A stretch of 64,000 nucleotides of DNA from Umbelopsis ramanniana AG (lineage: Eukaryota; Mucoromycota; Umbelopsidomycetes; Umbelopsidales; Umbelopsidaceae). Made by a program: the position numbers and the translations under genes. The stretch lies in NCBI RefSeq assembly GCF_025399195.1, contig NW_026252127.1, positions 154,037 to 218,036 of the forward strand, read 5' to 3'. Every line of letters begins with the position of its first letter. Position 1 is the stretch's first letter. Of this stretch, positions 36,207 to 50,821 are shown one piece after another. The notes below the pieces were generated by a model. That model was not told the origin of the DNA. It worked only from the letters and a program-made list of their open reading frames with translations, and made no database searches.

Positions 36207-36814
36207 ATGAATAAGAAAGCAAGACATATCATCATCGCAATAAACCCCACGTCGCAAGAAGCTGAGCATACCGTTGATTGGGCCATAAGTAATATATTAG
36301 ATTCAAACCGCGATCAAGTCGACCTTGTATGTGCTCTCGACCTCGATGTTGATTTTACAGACGATGTCATATCCGATGTGCCAGCCATGTACGATTATCA
36401 ATACCTCAATGATATGGAGCAACAGGTAAAATTTTTATTTCAATAGTTCAGACAATGATTTTTTTCAATCTAATTTGGATTTTGCCCAGATTGAAAGTCG
36501 GTCTGCCAATGCAATGAAACGGTTTGAGGGCATGCTGACTGAAAATGATATCAATGTAAAGGTGAAAGTTTACAAGGCGATAGGATCAGAACCTCGGAAC
36601 ATTTTGGTAGAATATACCCAAGCTTCAAATGCTGATATATTAATAATGGGCAGCCGCAATCTCACCACTTGGAAGAGGTAAAGTGAATAGTATCTGGTTA
36701 GAATTCCCATTATAAGCTTATTCTAATGAGCGTTCCTAAAGGTTCTTTTGGGGGAGCTTCAGTGAGTATGTACAAGCCCACGTTAACTGCCCTGTCATCA
36801 TCGTGAAAGAATGA
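36207..36814 (+). CDS. Universal stress protein domain, short form
   Basis: Three exons (36207-36425, 36490-36677, 36742-36814) give 159 residues, close to a bare USP domain. It starts with the first beta strand ARHIIIAINPTSQEAEHTVDWA. The nucleotide-binding end reads ADILIMGSRNLTTWKRFFWGSFSEYVQAHVNCPVIIVKE, so the G-x2-G-x9-G-[ST] signature is degenerate: the second glycine is replaced by Asn (GSRN) while the terminal GS is present. ATP binding may therefore be weakened. The last exon is only 73 bp. It is a distant paralogue of the USP at 4157-5256 and lacks that protein's Ser-rich tail. Confidence 0.82.
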
Positions 36815-37457
36815 TGATTATTGAAAATGCGAAAGAAGCTTGTTGCTGCGTCATATCGCCATAACTAAATATAGACACACCGAATAAACCATGATCAAAC
36901 GTTAGCGTTTACAGCGACTACCCAAAACAAAGCATTACGTTGCTACCGTCCGTTTGTGAGCAGACGGTTGATTTTCATGAAGTTTACCTAGTCCAAACCA
37001 CTTTCAAAGTGCGTAGGCGTTGATTCAAAGGTTAGGGAGTAATTGTATGGGATTTTCAGCAGGTACTGTAGCGGAACCCGGACTTAAAATTGCAAAAGTT
37101 ACTTCGCGCCAGACTTGGTCCCCACATGCTTTATAATCTCGTGATTGGTGGGTGAGTACGCGCCGAGCCAAAATGCCCCGCCCAGATTGGTGTCGCCATA
37201 GCCGGACCGACCATGCCAAGCTTAAGCGGGCTGGGTGTGGATGCCGCCGATAATCTGACCACTTTTCAGGATGTGTCTCTGACCCATTTTAATGACTGGC
37301 TGTTCTATCTACAAATAATATACAAACACGAAGGAAAAAGGAATTTAGCTACAGAGCATATTTGCTCATAAAAGACATCTACAAGAAAAAAAAGAAAAGT
37401 GTCTTCTATCCAGGCAATTAAAAAAAAAGCTAGGGTATAGGGGTTGAACCACCGTTT
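36815..37457. other. Intergenic, no gene seen
   Basis: About 640 bp between the USP and the lipase 3' end. Contains a GGGCTGGG word at about 37209-37216, but not the full palindrome. No ORF of interest. Confidence 0.5.
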
Positions 37458-39723
37458 CTAGTTAACTGGCCAACTATTTCGTTTGGCCGAGCTTCCTACC
37501 ATTACATTTAGACGTCGAGAGCTAGTTTCAGCAGTTTTTTGCTTGAGAGGGGTCAAACTGGTTCCTACATCCGTTTCATCACCTGCCGAGATACCACCTT
37601 CACCAATGATGACCCAATTAATCTTGCCCTTGCGAAGTGCTTCACAGTAGTCGGAAGGGAAGTGGTCGTTGACAAAAAATGGGAACACCACGCGTAGGAT
37701 GATTCGTACCAGCGAGTCCGATACCAAACGGGCGATAATGTGTCTGTTCAGCAGACCAGAAAGATGCAAAAATGAAATGGGTCGTATCGGTACGGGCTCG
37801 TTGGTCAAAGGATTGGGTGGGTATAAAGTAATGTTGAATGCAGAGTCGATAAAGACCAATGTGCCTGGTGGGGAGCTGTAGTTATCATGTGACGGTACGC
37901 GGGTCACAATGTCTGTTACAGGAGATAATGGTAAGTAACGATTTTATGATATGGTCATTCGCTCGCAGAAGATAACCCATACCATTATTGTATGCATGGT
38001 GAAAAATCTTGCTAGACATTCTAGGAGAAAATGTTTTTGCAAAGTCGGTATCCGCTATCTTTGGATGGCCGAACGTGTATAGCCCAGCAAAAATTTGCAA
38101 TAACTCGGAATTGGACTGTAGCATTTTAGCTAGAAAGACTGGCAAAGAAAGAGATTTTGTTAGAGGTTTGCCATGAATAACGGAAAAAAGGCCACAAAAA
38201 GGTCGGGGAAGCTTACTTGTAGAAAGAGCTCCTCCTAAAGAATGCCCAGTGATGAATAGACGTTTTCTGCCATGGCGTGTACTTTGCCGCATAGTTGGAC
38301 TATCCACAGATCGCCGATTGGGTTTTTTGGCTAGATTAGTAGCTTGCTCATCCGTACTGCTACTGTCGCTATCCTTCAGATCAGGAACCACGCCTTCATC
38401 TCCACTGTCGGCATCTCTATTAACCAAATCCATGATCCAACTCTCCGCTTGCACAAATAAATTTTGTGATCGAAGATCAACGTTCTCTCCTAGCCAACGG
38501 CTGTCGACTGGATCTCGTACGTGATGCGATAAACTACTGGTCAGAAATCGGATGATCTGCAGTATAGCCTTGATGGTCGTCCATATTGTTCGGGATATGG
38601 AAGTGCCACTAAGCTCAATGTTGACTGTCGATGAAACACCGGGATCGACTGCAGCTGCAGCTGATGATTTGCGTTTCATCTTTGGATCACCCATTGCTTC
38701 CCAAAATCCTTTGTGCACTTTCCCCATATATCCAATATAGGGCGAGTTGACCTGCGCCTTGTGTATGTTGACATTAGTCATGTAGTTTGCCATGTTCATA
38801 GGATTTGTACCGCGGAACACGAGCAAGATGTCATCATCTTTTTCGGCAATGAAAGCGCATATATTCTGGAGGACCAAGAGTGAGGAGATGAGGTATGTCA
38901 ACAACAAGAAGGACGGCAAGCATACGAAAATTTTACACGCCACACAACTTACCTTGTACGCAATAGGTTTGAACGTGTTTTCAACGTCAAACCCAGCTCT
39001 TGCTAATTCATATTTGATCACCTCAACATCCTCATAAGCAAGTCGACTAGACACACCTAGAGTGTAGGCTAACGGTAACGAGTATCTTGGTCGTCGAAGC
39101 AGGTCGGAGAGAGCATTATCCTTAGAATCGGTGGCACGTTTTCGTTGTCGAAACTTTCTACCGCTTTCTAAATTACTTGTCCTTGGGATTGTATCATCAA
39201 ATAAATCGAGATTCTTGTTCATAGCGTTAATAATCGCTGTTACAAATTTGGGGTGGGTGGGATCATGTGTCAGTTTGGGGCGATTGGGAGGCATGCTGAC
39301 AGGTCAGTGAGCAAACTTACAATACGTCTTGCCAGTAGGATGGTAGCCTACAAATTGGCGTAATACACTTCGAATGACAACGTCGCAGCTAAGCAGAATG
39401 CAGAACCACATGAAGAAACTGACACGGATGATGGCGGATATGATGGGGCCAATAATGTAGGTGTCAGAGAGATATCTCGCTATAGGTGACAGCAATTTAC
39501 TGGTCCGAGACAAAGTGCGAGCAACGACAGGTGCACCTTTTTTGATGGTTTTGTAGCCAAGGAACATGACAATGGATATAACTAGACATAGCAATGAGGT
39601 AATGAAGAGAATTAAGCTGAGCGCAGTGTATTCGTGAGCCATAAGATAGGTAGCGACGAGTGAAGGTATGGCTGACACTAAGAAGGCGATCGCAAAGTAC
39701 AATCGGTTCCTTCCGTGTGCCAT
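37458..39723 (-). CDS. Membrane-anchored class 3 lipase (DAG-lipase-like)
   Basis: Five exons (39723-39321, 39236-38953, 38865-38217, 38138-37983, 37912-37458) give 648 residues. The N-terminus has two adjacent hydrophobic segments (LYFAIAFLVSAIPSLVATYLM and LILFITSLLCLVISIVMFLGY) and a third (ISAIIRVSFFMWFCILLSCDVV), so the protein is membrane-anchored. The alpha/beta hydrolase part has DDDILLVFRGTNP, the nucleophile elbow GHSLGGAL, LYTFGHPKIAD and DIVTRVP, which supplies the Asp position. FFVNDHFPSDYCEALRK supplies the catalytic His. A long polar insertion of about 150 residues separates the early strands from GHSLGG. N-terminal membrane anchor plus insertion resembles sn-1 diacylglycerol lipases. 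Start: the ATG at 39723; the frame is open upstream without ATG. Substrate inferred. Confidence 0.85.
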
Positions 39724-39842
39724 GGGTGAGAATGTGAAGGGAAGATGAACGGTCTGGAGAGGGAATTGATGGCGGAAGAAGAATAAAAAAAACGGAAAGG
39801 ACGGTGTGCCAAAAGAAATTATGAGATGATTGAACAAATTTT

Positions 39843-42800
39843 CTAAGACGAATTTTTAAAATTTTCATTTAGGCGATAACTTAATGGAACATCACCGCTG
39901 GCTTTCAGTATCCTCTGTTTGATGGTTGCCAGTGTCATGGTAGGTCCAAGCGCAGTCTCACCACAAAGAAGTTCTATACCATCAGCCTGCAAGTGACCAT
40001 ATGCCATCTCATCCTCGGACTTCAGTCGATCGACTATGTACTGAGCGAGTTTTCTCACCCGAAGCACTCTGTTAGCTAACAGTCTGTTATGAGCGCCACC
40101 AGGTAATTCAGGCAAATTAGAAGACTCATGCGGCCGAAGCACAAAGGTCAGCTTGACGGGTTCTTTGTGGGGTGCTTTGTTCTGAAGTAGAAGATGTGAG
40201 ACAATGGAACTCCAAACGGGTTACCTTTTTCAATTTCTGCCCTAGGCACTTACATAGAGGAGATAGTCCAATAACCAATTGGGGGCAACCTTTTCGATCA
40301 CTTTGGCGTCATTGACAGTAGATCCAACTGTTCCACGATACAAATCCATACTAGTCGACGCCTCAAAGCTTTCTTCAGAAATAATAACCGTCGTCGTAGG
40401 AGGGATCTCAATTGTAGGAACTTCATTCACAGTGGCAGGTGTATACAAACTAGCAGTTTCCGGTACTGGAGGAACTGGAGGTTCAAGTTGAGCTTGCTTG
40501 GAGTCTGCTTGTTGATGAGCGTCGGCTGCCACACCTTTTGTTTGTTTGGATGCCATGTCGGGATTGTAAGCTCCCTGTTCAGGTGTGGACGCTGCTCGTG
40601 CATGCAACGGATTCTACTCATAACATGGTTATTATAGCGCTGATATACTCTGGTCATTTGGCTATATTTCACTTACCGACGATTGTAAACTTGATGAATT
40701 ATCTGCTGACGAAGCCAAACTGCTCATCATACCACCTTCCATTTTAGCTTCGGCACTCGGTGTACGACCCAGCTTGGCCTTAACAGACAAATTGCGCAAC
40801 CGCCCCATGAAACCTCCAGTGGTTGGTGACATTGGACCATTATTGGAAGTAAATGCAGCTGGCGGAGGAGCTTGTATCAACGGCGTTTGCGGTGGATTAT
40901 CATGGTGAGCACCAGAAAAGTAGTCTTGTCGTTGAAATGCCGTTGTTGGTGCAGTTGCTGCTCCACTATGGTGGGTAGCAGTATTTTGACTCAGGTCCAC
41001 GTTTTCAGTCGCCTGATTGGTCACATTGGTAAGCCCGTTTGAGCTACTTGCTATTGGTGCTGGCGCTGGTAAAGAAGTCACCTTGATGTTGGGTGTTTGT
41101 AGCTCTGGTACTTGTTGATTGAAATTCGGAGAAGACCTTCCGGTATGAGTAGGGGACTCATCGGTTTGCAATTCTTTAAAGTTTTGTAATTCTTCTTCTT
41201 GAACAACCAATTCCGCAGTGACAAAACCTTCAAACAAGTATCGTAACACCCACTTTCCTAAGTTGACTGGAAGATACAATTATCGTAAATATATCTAGTT
41301 GTTTCATATTTGGTGATTACTCGTATCGATGACTTACTTCTTTGTTCCTCTCGGATCTCGTAGTCTTCGGGCAAGTTCGCTTCATCAGCGTACATCTCAC
41401 AATCGAAGCATGTCTGCTCATCCAAGTGAACAGTAATAGCCTATAACCACATTGATCAGTAATGCGTTACGAGTAGAAAGCGTACGAGGATAACTGTGTT
41501 ATTGTATGGTTAACTTACACCAATCTTAGTATCCACAGCGCACCAGTTGGAGAACGTCTCCATGGTGTTGATCTGCTGAGCCACTTCTTCGATTGGCCGC
41601 TTGCCAAATATCTTGATTTTTTTGCACTGGAAAAAGCACATCTGTTAGCAGCAAATTCCTCTACTAGCCGATATTAGCTCCAGTGACAATACATTACCTC
41701 AACTAGATCCCACTGTGCGACTTGGCCTTCAGTATCCACAGTCAGGACATATCGACGATTGTTTAGCATCAGATGTGAGCTGAGACCCGGTTTTCCTGAA
41801 GAATAATATATGCCATGAATATTTAAGCAGTTGACATCCATCATCGAATAGACATCTACCTTCAATTACACTTTCTGGTGTGTCACGAAGTGGGATCAAT
41901 GTTTCACTCGATTCTGCATCATCTTCATGATAGCTCATGGGGATGGACAGAACTGAACCAGCATACAAAGTCATGTTCTCACTGCTCATAAATGATTCCG
42001 GTAGGGGCCCTGAAAACGCAATGTCTGGTGGGGGTAGTTGGACCATGGCGCTGTTGGGTATTTCGGGATTGTACGCTGATCGTGATAACAAGCCGCGGGA
42101 GTGCTTTGGTGGTATACTCAACTAGGAAATGAAAACGGTAAATATATAATATGAATGACTGACATAGCCATCATTCAGCTTACCCATCGATTGACGCTTG
42201 AACTAGATGTAGCAGTCCATACATATCGGTCGTCTAATACAACAATCTTGGCAACTCCTCCGTTCTCCTTGAAAATACCAACGCATTCGTCTTCTCCAGA
42301 TGAACCACCAGCTTCATGACTGCCAAGCTCTGTTCTAGTCACCAAGCCGTCCTTTGAGCCTGCAAAGAATGTCTTGAGCTGAGGATGATCCGAATACAGT
42401 GTCCATACTGAATCTGTGTGGGTCTCATAGGTAGCGAGACATCTAGAAGTTTTTGTTGACCAAAGTTTGATAGTTGAATCGGACGACCCTGACAATACCT
42501 AAACAAATATACAAATAAGGACATGCTATCGCCATGACCACTGTCAAGAAATCTACCAACGTACCAATTGGCCGTCATCGCTGATTAGCAGCGCACGGAT
42601 ATTGTCAGTATGGCCCGTGAACTTTGTGATGCGCTTTCCAGACCTTGAATCCCAAAGCCTCACAACCTGTTTACAGAAGGATCAGCATACTTTGAAAAAA
42701 GATAAGACCCCCCAATGTGCCAAACCATAGGGAAGAGGCTGAAAGATTTTACCTTTTCAGGTGAGCCAGTGGCAATTATATTCCCGTGTAAATTAGTTGC

Positions 42801-43613
42801 CAAGGCATAAATGGACGCTTTGGGAGATGAATCAGACACATGCCCTGATACATTAGTTAAACCGTGTTGTTGGGAGGCTGTAGAAAATGTCAAGATAGCA
42901 GAGCTTCTGGATTCGTTCAAATCCCAAAGACTGACTTTTCTATCAAAGCCCGCGCTAGCAACCCAATTTGTTGCGTCGGTCGCTGCCAAGCATTTAACAA
43001 AGTCGGCATGATTTCCAAGCGTATGTATACTATTGAAAGTTGTGCTATGGGGCTTCCAAAGCTTGATGGTCCTATCAGAGGAAGCAGATACCACTGATTG
43101 AAAGAGAAATAAGTTTCCGTTTCAAGGTTGAGGCAAAACAGGATGGGATTGGCGTTTGACTCACCGACTTCCTTATTATTGCAAAGTATAATGTCATTAA
43201 CCCAATCAGTATGAGTTTGCGAAAACACACGAGGTGTGGACTTTGGTGGTGGGGAAGGCTATGTGGAGAGAATGGATTAACAACGTTAACACCTAACGGT
43301 TTCTTTAACAAGTTCTAAAAAGTCATACAATAGCCGATTGATCCAATAACCACTCTCTTCTCGGTGTGTCAGTGTCTTCTTCATCTATTTCGAATTTTGC
43401 TGCACGTTGAAAGGGCATATGCAAGTCCCAGCCGGCCACAACACCGTCTCGACCTGCAGTATATAGAATGCCGCCTTCATTTACATGAGAGTTGGGGTAT
43501 CTACCAGCCGATGGATCTAAAGCCAGAGAATTGACACCTAAGCGGTGGGCAAGATCATCATTTTCATTCTTTACAACGTATGAGACCTTTCGACGAGTAG
43601 TAGCCCTCATCAT
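39843..43613 (-). CDS. WDR48/UAF1-like WD40 protein (deubiquitinase cofactor)
   Basis: Twelve exons (43613-43329, 43258-43165, 43093-42753, 42666-42565, 42498-42184, 42121-41860, 41795-41698, 41626-41519, 41440-41338, 41266-40677, 40613-40254, 40181-39843) keep frame throughout, 998 residues. The N-terminal half is a WD40 propeller: [85 protein letters not shown] and [16 protein letters not shown]. Then come [15 protein letters not shown] and a long linker that is mostly disordered. The C-terminus [15 protein letters not shown] ... [11 protein letters not shown] matches the ubiquitin-like/SLD part of UAF1. UAF1 activates USP1/USP12/USP46 in animals; yeast and fission yeast homologues (Duf1, Bun107) partner Ubp9-type enzymes. 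Divergent from the UBA gene at 43808. Confidence 0.92.
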
Positions 43614-43807
43614 ATAGAGGACGTTAGGTCAACCTCAAAGACTTCACCTCAAGTCCCGACGCAACGAAGCTGAGTACAGCACTTTGCACAGCGGGTCACG
43701 TGGTGTATGATGTAGTCATTATCCTTAATGGGTCAGCATCGTACGGGCTTTTGTGCCTTTACCACCTGGAGACAAAAGCTGAAAGAGCAGCTTTCCCTTC
43801 CACTTAG
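43614..43807. promoter_or_regulatory. Bidirectional promoter between UAF1-like and UBA genes
   Basis: 194 bp separate the two divergent ATGs. It includes CACGTG within GGGTCACGTGGTGTA at about 43684-43699. Shared regulation is inferred. Confidence 0.45.
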
Positions 43808-45205
43808 ATGACCGATCATGCTAACAATTTACATGTGCGTGGTCATGAAAATGACTCGTATGCAGCAATCCAGGACATCCCAATCATGGTGTCTCCGCTC
43901 TACAAGATGCCCAAGCCAGTAAGCCTTCTCCCTCATTTTACAGCTCGTAAATTCCTATATTGTATACTAATCTCCTTGCAAAGGTTGTGCTTGGAAATCA
44001 CCTAGCTATTATACCAGAAAATGTGAATAATTTGGTATGAATCATTTCTCGATTGGATATAAATAGATTAAGAACTTTAACCAACGTTTTATGAACAGCT
44101 GTTGTACCCCTTTAGTCTTGAGCCAGAGGTTTCAAAAGAAGTAGAGCAATGCAGAGAGCTTGAAAAGAAGAACATTGAAAAGCTTGAGCAAAAATACCAG
44201 GAATACATTCATGATAGAATCCAGCGCCAGAAAGTGGCCGCTCGAAAAATCGCTCCTGGATTTTTAGATACAGACACCAAGATACTGACACCGAAACCGC
44301 TCAACGCAAGGGCCAATGGTTCGGTGGCAGAACCTGCAATTGAAATGCCTTCACCGAACAGCCTTTCACGCCATAATCGTTCAATGAGTGATGAGATTCC
44401 AAGTGCTCGCCTCGTGCTACCTGATCAAGGCGTTAAGGTGACCACTCACTTGCTTGAATTTTCGGACGACTAAATTGAACATATCACTAATGTTCTCTCT
44501 ATAGCCCTCTACTTCAGTATCAAGCGGTTTAGGATCAAAAAAGCCAAACAATATCAATTACCTTGAGTTTGAGCAGGGGCTAGCCCCATTGGATCCATGG
44601 GATACACCTGAAAATGATATAGATGCATTGCAGGAAATATGGGATGCTCGTAGCCCCGTCAAGCAAGATAACCGTCGAAGAACTTTGAATGACATGAGTG
44701 GAACAAACCAAATGTCTTATCAGCAATCTGCCAACCATGGGCCAATGCGATCATACCAACACCAACAACAACCACAGCATTCAATGCCTCTTCCACACAA
44801 ACAACCATCCTACCCCCAACCACCACCACATTATCCGGTTAACAGACCAACAAGCGGTAAGGAAAGCTTTTTGGTTGATATGTCTTTTGAAATCTTTGGT
44901 ATACTGAATTACATATGTCGGTGGCGTCAACAGGTACAACCAGCCCAATACAACATAGTTACCCTCCTCTGAGAGCGACGTCACCCAATCCACCTGCTCG
45001 ACCTCCTAAAGCGTTTGATACTACGCCTCCACCACCTCCACCGCCAGTGCCAGCAGCTGCTAACCAGGAACATAGCATGACTAATGGATTAATACAAGAA
45101 TTGGTAGATATGGGTTTTACTCGAGAACAAGCGCAAAACGCTCTTGAGAAGAATGACAATGATATAAGCAAAGCTACCAATTTTTTGCTAGATTTCAGCG
45201 AGTGA
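43808..45205 (+). CDS. UBA-domain protein, possibly ESCRT-I UBAP1-like
   Basis: Five exons (43808-43918, 43984-44034, 44099-44437, 44505-44856, 44934-45205) give 374 residues. The C-terminus is a clear UBA domain, IQELVDMGFTREQAQNALEKNDNDISKATNFLLDF, with the ubiquitin-contacting MGF loop. Upstream lie a His/Gln/Pro-rich segment (SYQHQQQPQHSM), a PPPPPPPVPAAA run and a helical, Glu/Lys-rich block (VEQCRELEKKNIEKLEQKYQEYIHDR). Before that come conserved-looking hydrophobic pieces DIPIMVSPLYKMPKPVVLGNHLAIIPENV. That plan, a short N-terminal domain with a helix and a terminal UBA, resembles UBAP1-type ESCRT-I subunits, but this is not certain. Role: ubiquitin binding, possibly endosomal sorting. 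Its divergent neighbour is also a ubiquitin-pathway protein. Confidence 0.78.
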
Positions 45206-46203
45206 ACAGTCAGCTAACCAATCATGTACATTAATAAACTGTTTGCTCGGAATGAAACAATAGCAACAAACCCAGTGTGTATGCCGTAAGCGGTCATGTC
45301 GAATGCTAAGCGGAACGTGAAGCTCTTAAAAGGCTTACTAACGTAGGTACTTTGAGATGAACTGCAAAGCATGATTACATAACATGTACCTGGGCGGCCG
45401 TGTGAAATTATAGAAAGGTATGAAACAGAGTGATCTCTCTTTCGCCCATTCATCTAAGGTTAAATATCAAAAAAATATGACCGCTAGCTATCTATGACTC
45501 GTGATACATTGTATTGTTTCGCTGAGCCAACTCACTGCGTCTTCTTCTTCTTTTCACCCAGTTATGTCTGTAGAAATCTAAGATGTTACGAAACGATGTT
45601 TGGCAAACAATGTAGGTTCGTTCTACAACTGGTCAAGCGTAAAGGTTCACCGCTTACGATTTGTGAATAAATATGACTCTTCCCATCGAATTTAAGCCTT
45701 ACTTGCAAGAAAGCGTCTGTCAATAATTATGACCTGGGGCAAAAAATACTGAGTGGGGGCTAAAACCACAGATGTGTGGCATTTTATTTTTCATTAAATT
45801 GTACTTCATGGGGCGTCTGTTGCTGACTGCTTGCATAGCCATTGGCCGTCCGGACGGGCTTTTGACAGCTCCCTGTCCGACTGATTGGCTACCTGGTAAG
45901 TAGGAGTGGCGAAAATTTATTGCCGCCTCCATTGCTCATGAGTTACGTCTTGAGAACTCAGTATTTAGCAAGTGAACTAAAGGCGAGTTCCTTTACCATG
46001 CTGCGAATGATGAACAAACGTTGGTGCGGGAGACGACAACGTGCGGCTTATGACAGGTGCAGTGGGGACCTTTATTCATACTGACAAACTTGGCAAATGC
46101 GCTCTGCCAAATTTTTGATCCCCAGCTTGCCCTTTCAGCAAATTCCAGCTTTGAAAAAAAAATTATAAACCCTTTTCAACCAACCATTGGATGAGCGTAT
46201 AAC
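45206..46203. other. Intergenic, 1 kb, no gene seen
   Basis: Between the UBA gene and the Ca2+/Mn2+ ATPase. A 70-codon minus ORF at 45720-45932 has no domain. The right end is the ATPase promoter. No repeats. Confidence 0.5.
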
Positions 46204-49819
<3,616 letters not shown>

Positions 49820-50821
49820 TAAATCGGTGCATTTATAAAGCATGCTGTTTGACCTGGATACAATTCAGTTATATATGGACGGCTGATCGCCATATTTTGC
49901 CCTCCCCTTTTCATGGTCCTTTTTTTTTTGCTACCCATCAGCGTACTCAAGACGGTAATAAAAAACTCATTTCATTTCGCAATAGCAATTTCGGTGTCGT
50001 AACGGTATGCGATCAATGACGCGACATGGTAACAGTGTTGCGAATTTCTGTTGTGAAGACAATTCAATCCCAGATGCTCTAACAAATCATTATGGAGACG
50101 TTAGATAGATTCTTACTAGTCACTACCAGAAAAGCCTCAAATGATGAACAATTTTAGTAACATTTGTCGTATCTTGCTGGACGAGTAATGGGTATAGAAT
50201 AGACTCGATTACGTGGCCATGACATACATACTTATCGGAGCGGCGTTGTATCCATAGAGTTTCTTCAACGAGCCGCCTTGGTCACTGCTCATTTGCAAAA
50301 CCTACCCGATGAGATAACTGGAGCTCATGATAGCGGTGTTCATGATAAGGTATTCCACCGTTTCCGTTACATTTCGCACACTTACCAACATAGTATCAAA
50401 AGGAATAAAAATGCAATTTGTAGTTCTGTTATCGACGCAGTGGAAGTATACCTGCATTTAATTCGAAGATTGATGCACTTACCTAATATAACATCACTCC
50501 AGGGTACAAAACAGCGTTAAATTCATCTTATTTGTATGCATTAAAGATGGCGAAAGTACGTACGATACATGAAGAAATATTGCGTGCTGAAAGCTTATTA
50601 TCGATACATTGCTTTTACAGGCAATTGACATTCAACCTGTGCGTTGTGGCCACTAATTCTTATGAAAAGTCTGGTGAATTGGCGGCACTGCCTTGTGATA
50701 CCACACAAAGGCGTGATTTTTGGCTTTATTGTTGCAAGTCAATGAAAAAGTGCAGTATATAGTGTGGGCCATTTTTCCACTTTTAAGAATTCATTTCACT
50801 TCGAGCAATATCTGCACTTCC
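49820..50821. other. Intergenic, 1 kb, no gene seen
   Basis: An 80-codon ORF at 50278-50520 and a 76-codon ORF at 50532-50762 (both +) have no domain and no convincing splice to the following MFS gene. Probably the ATPase 3' UTR and MFS promoter. Confidence 0.5.

Noticed and set aside
39267-39294. ATG start for a separate lipase gene at 39294
   Set aside because: The ATG falls in an intron (39320-39237) that joins the upstream membrane-helix exon to the lipase exon in frame.
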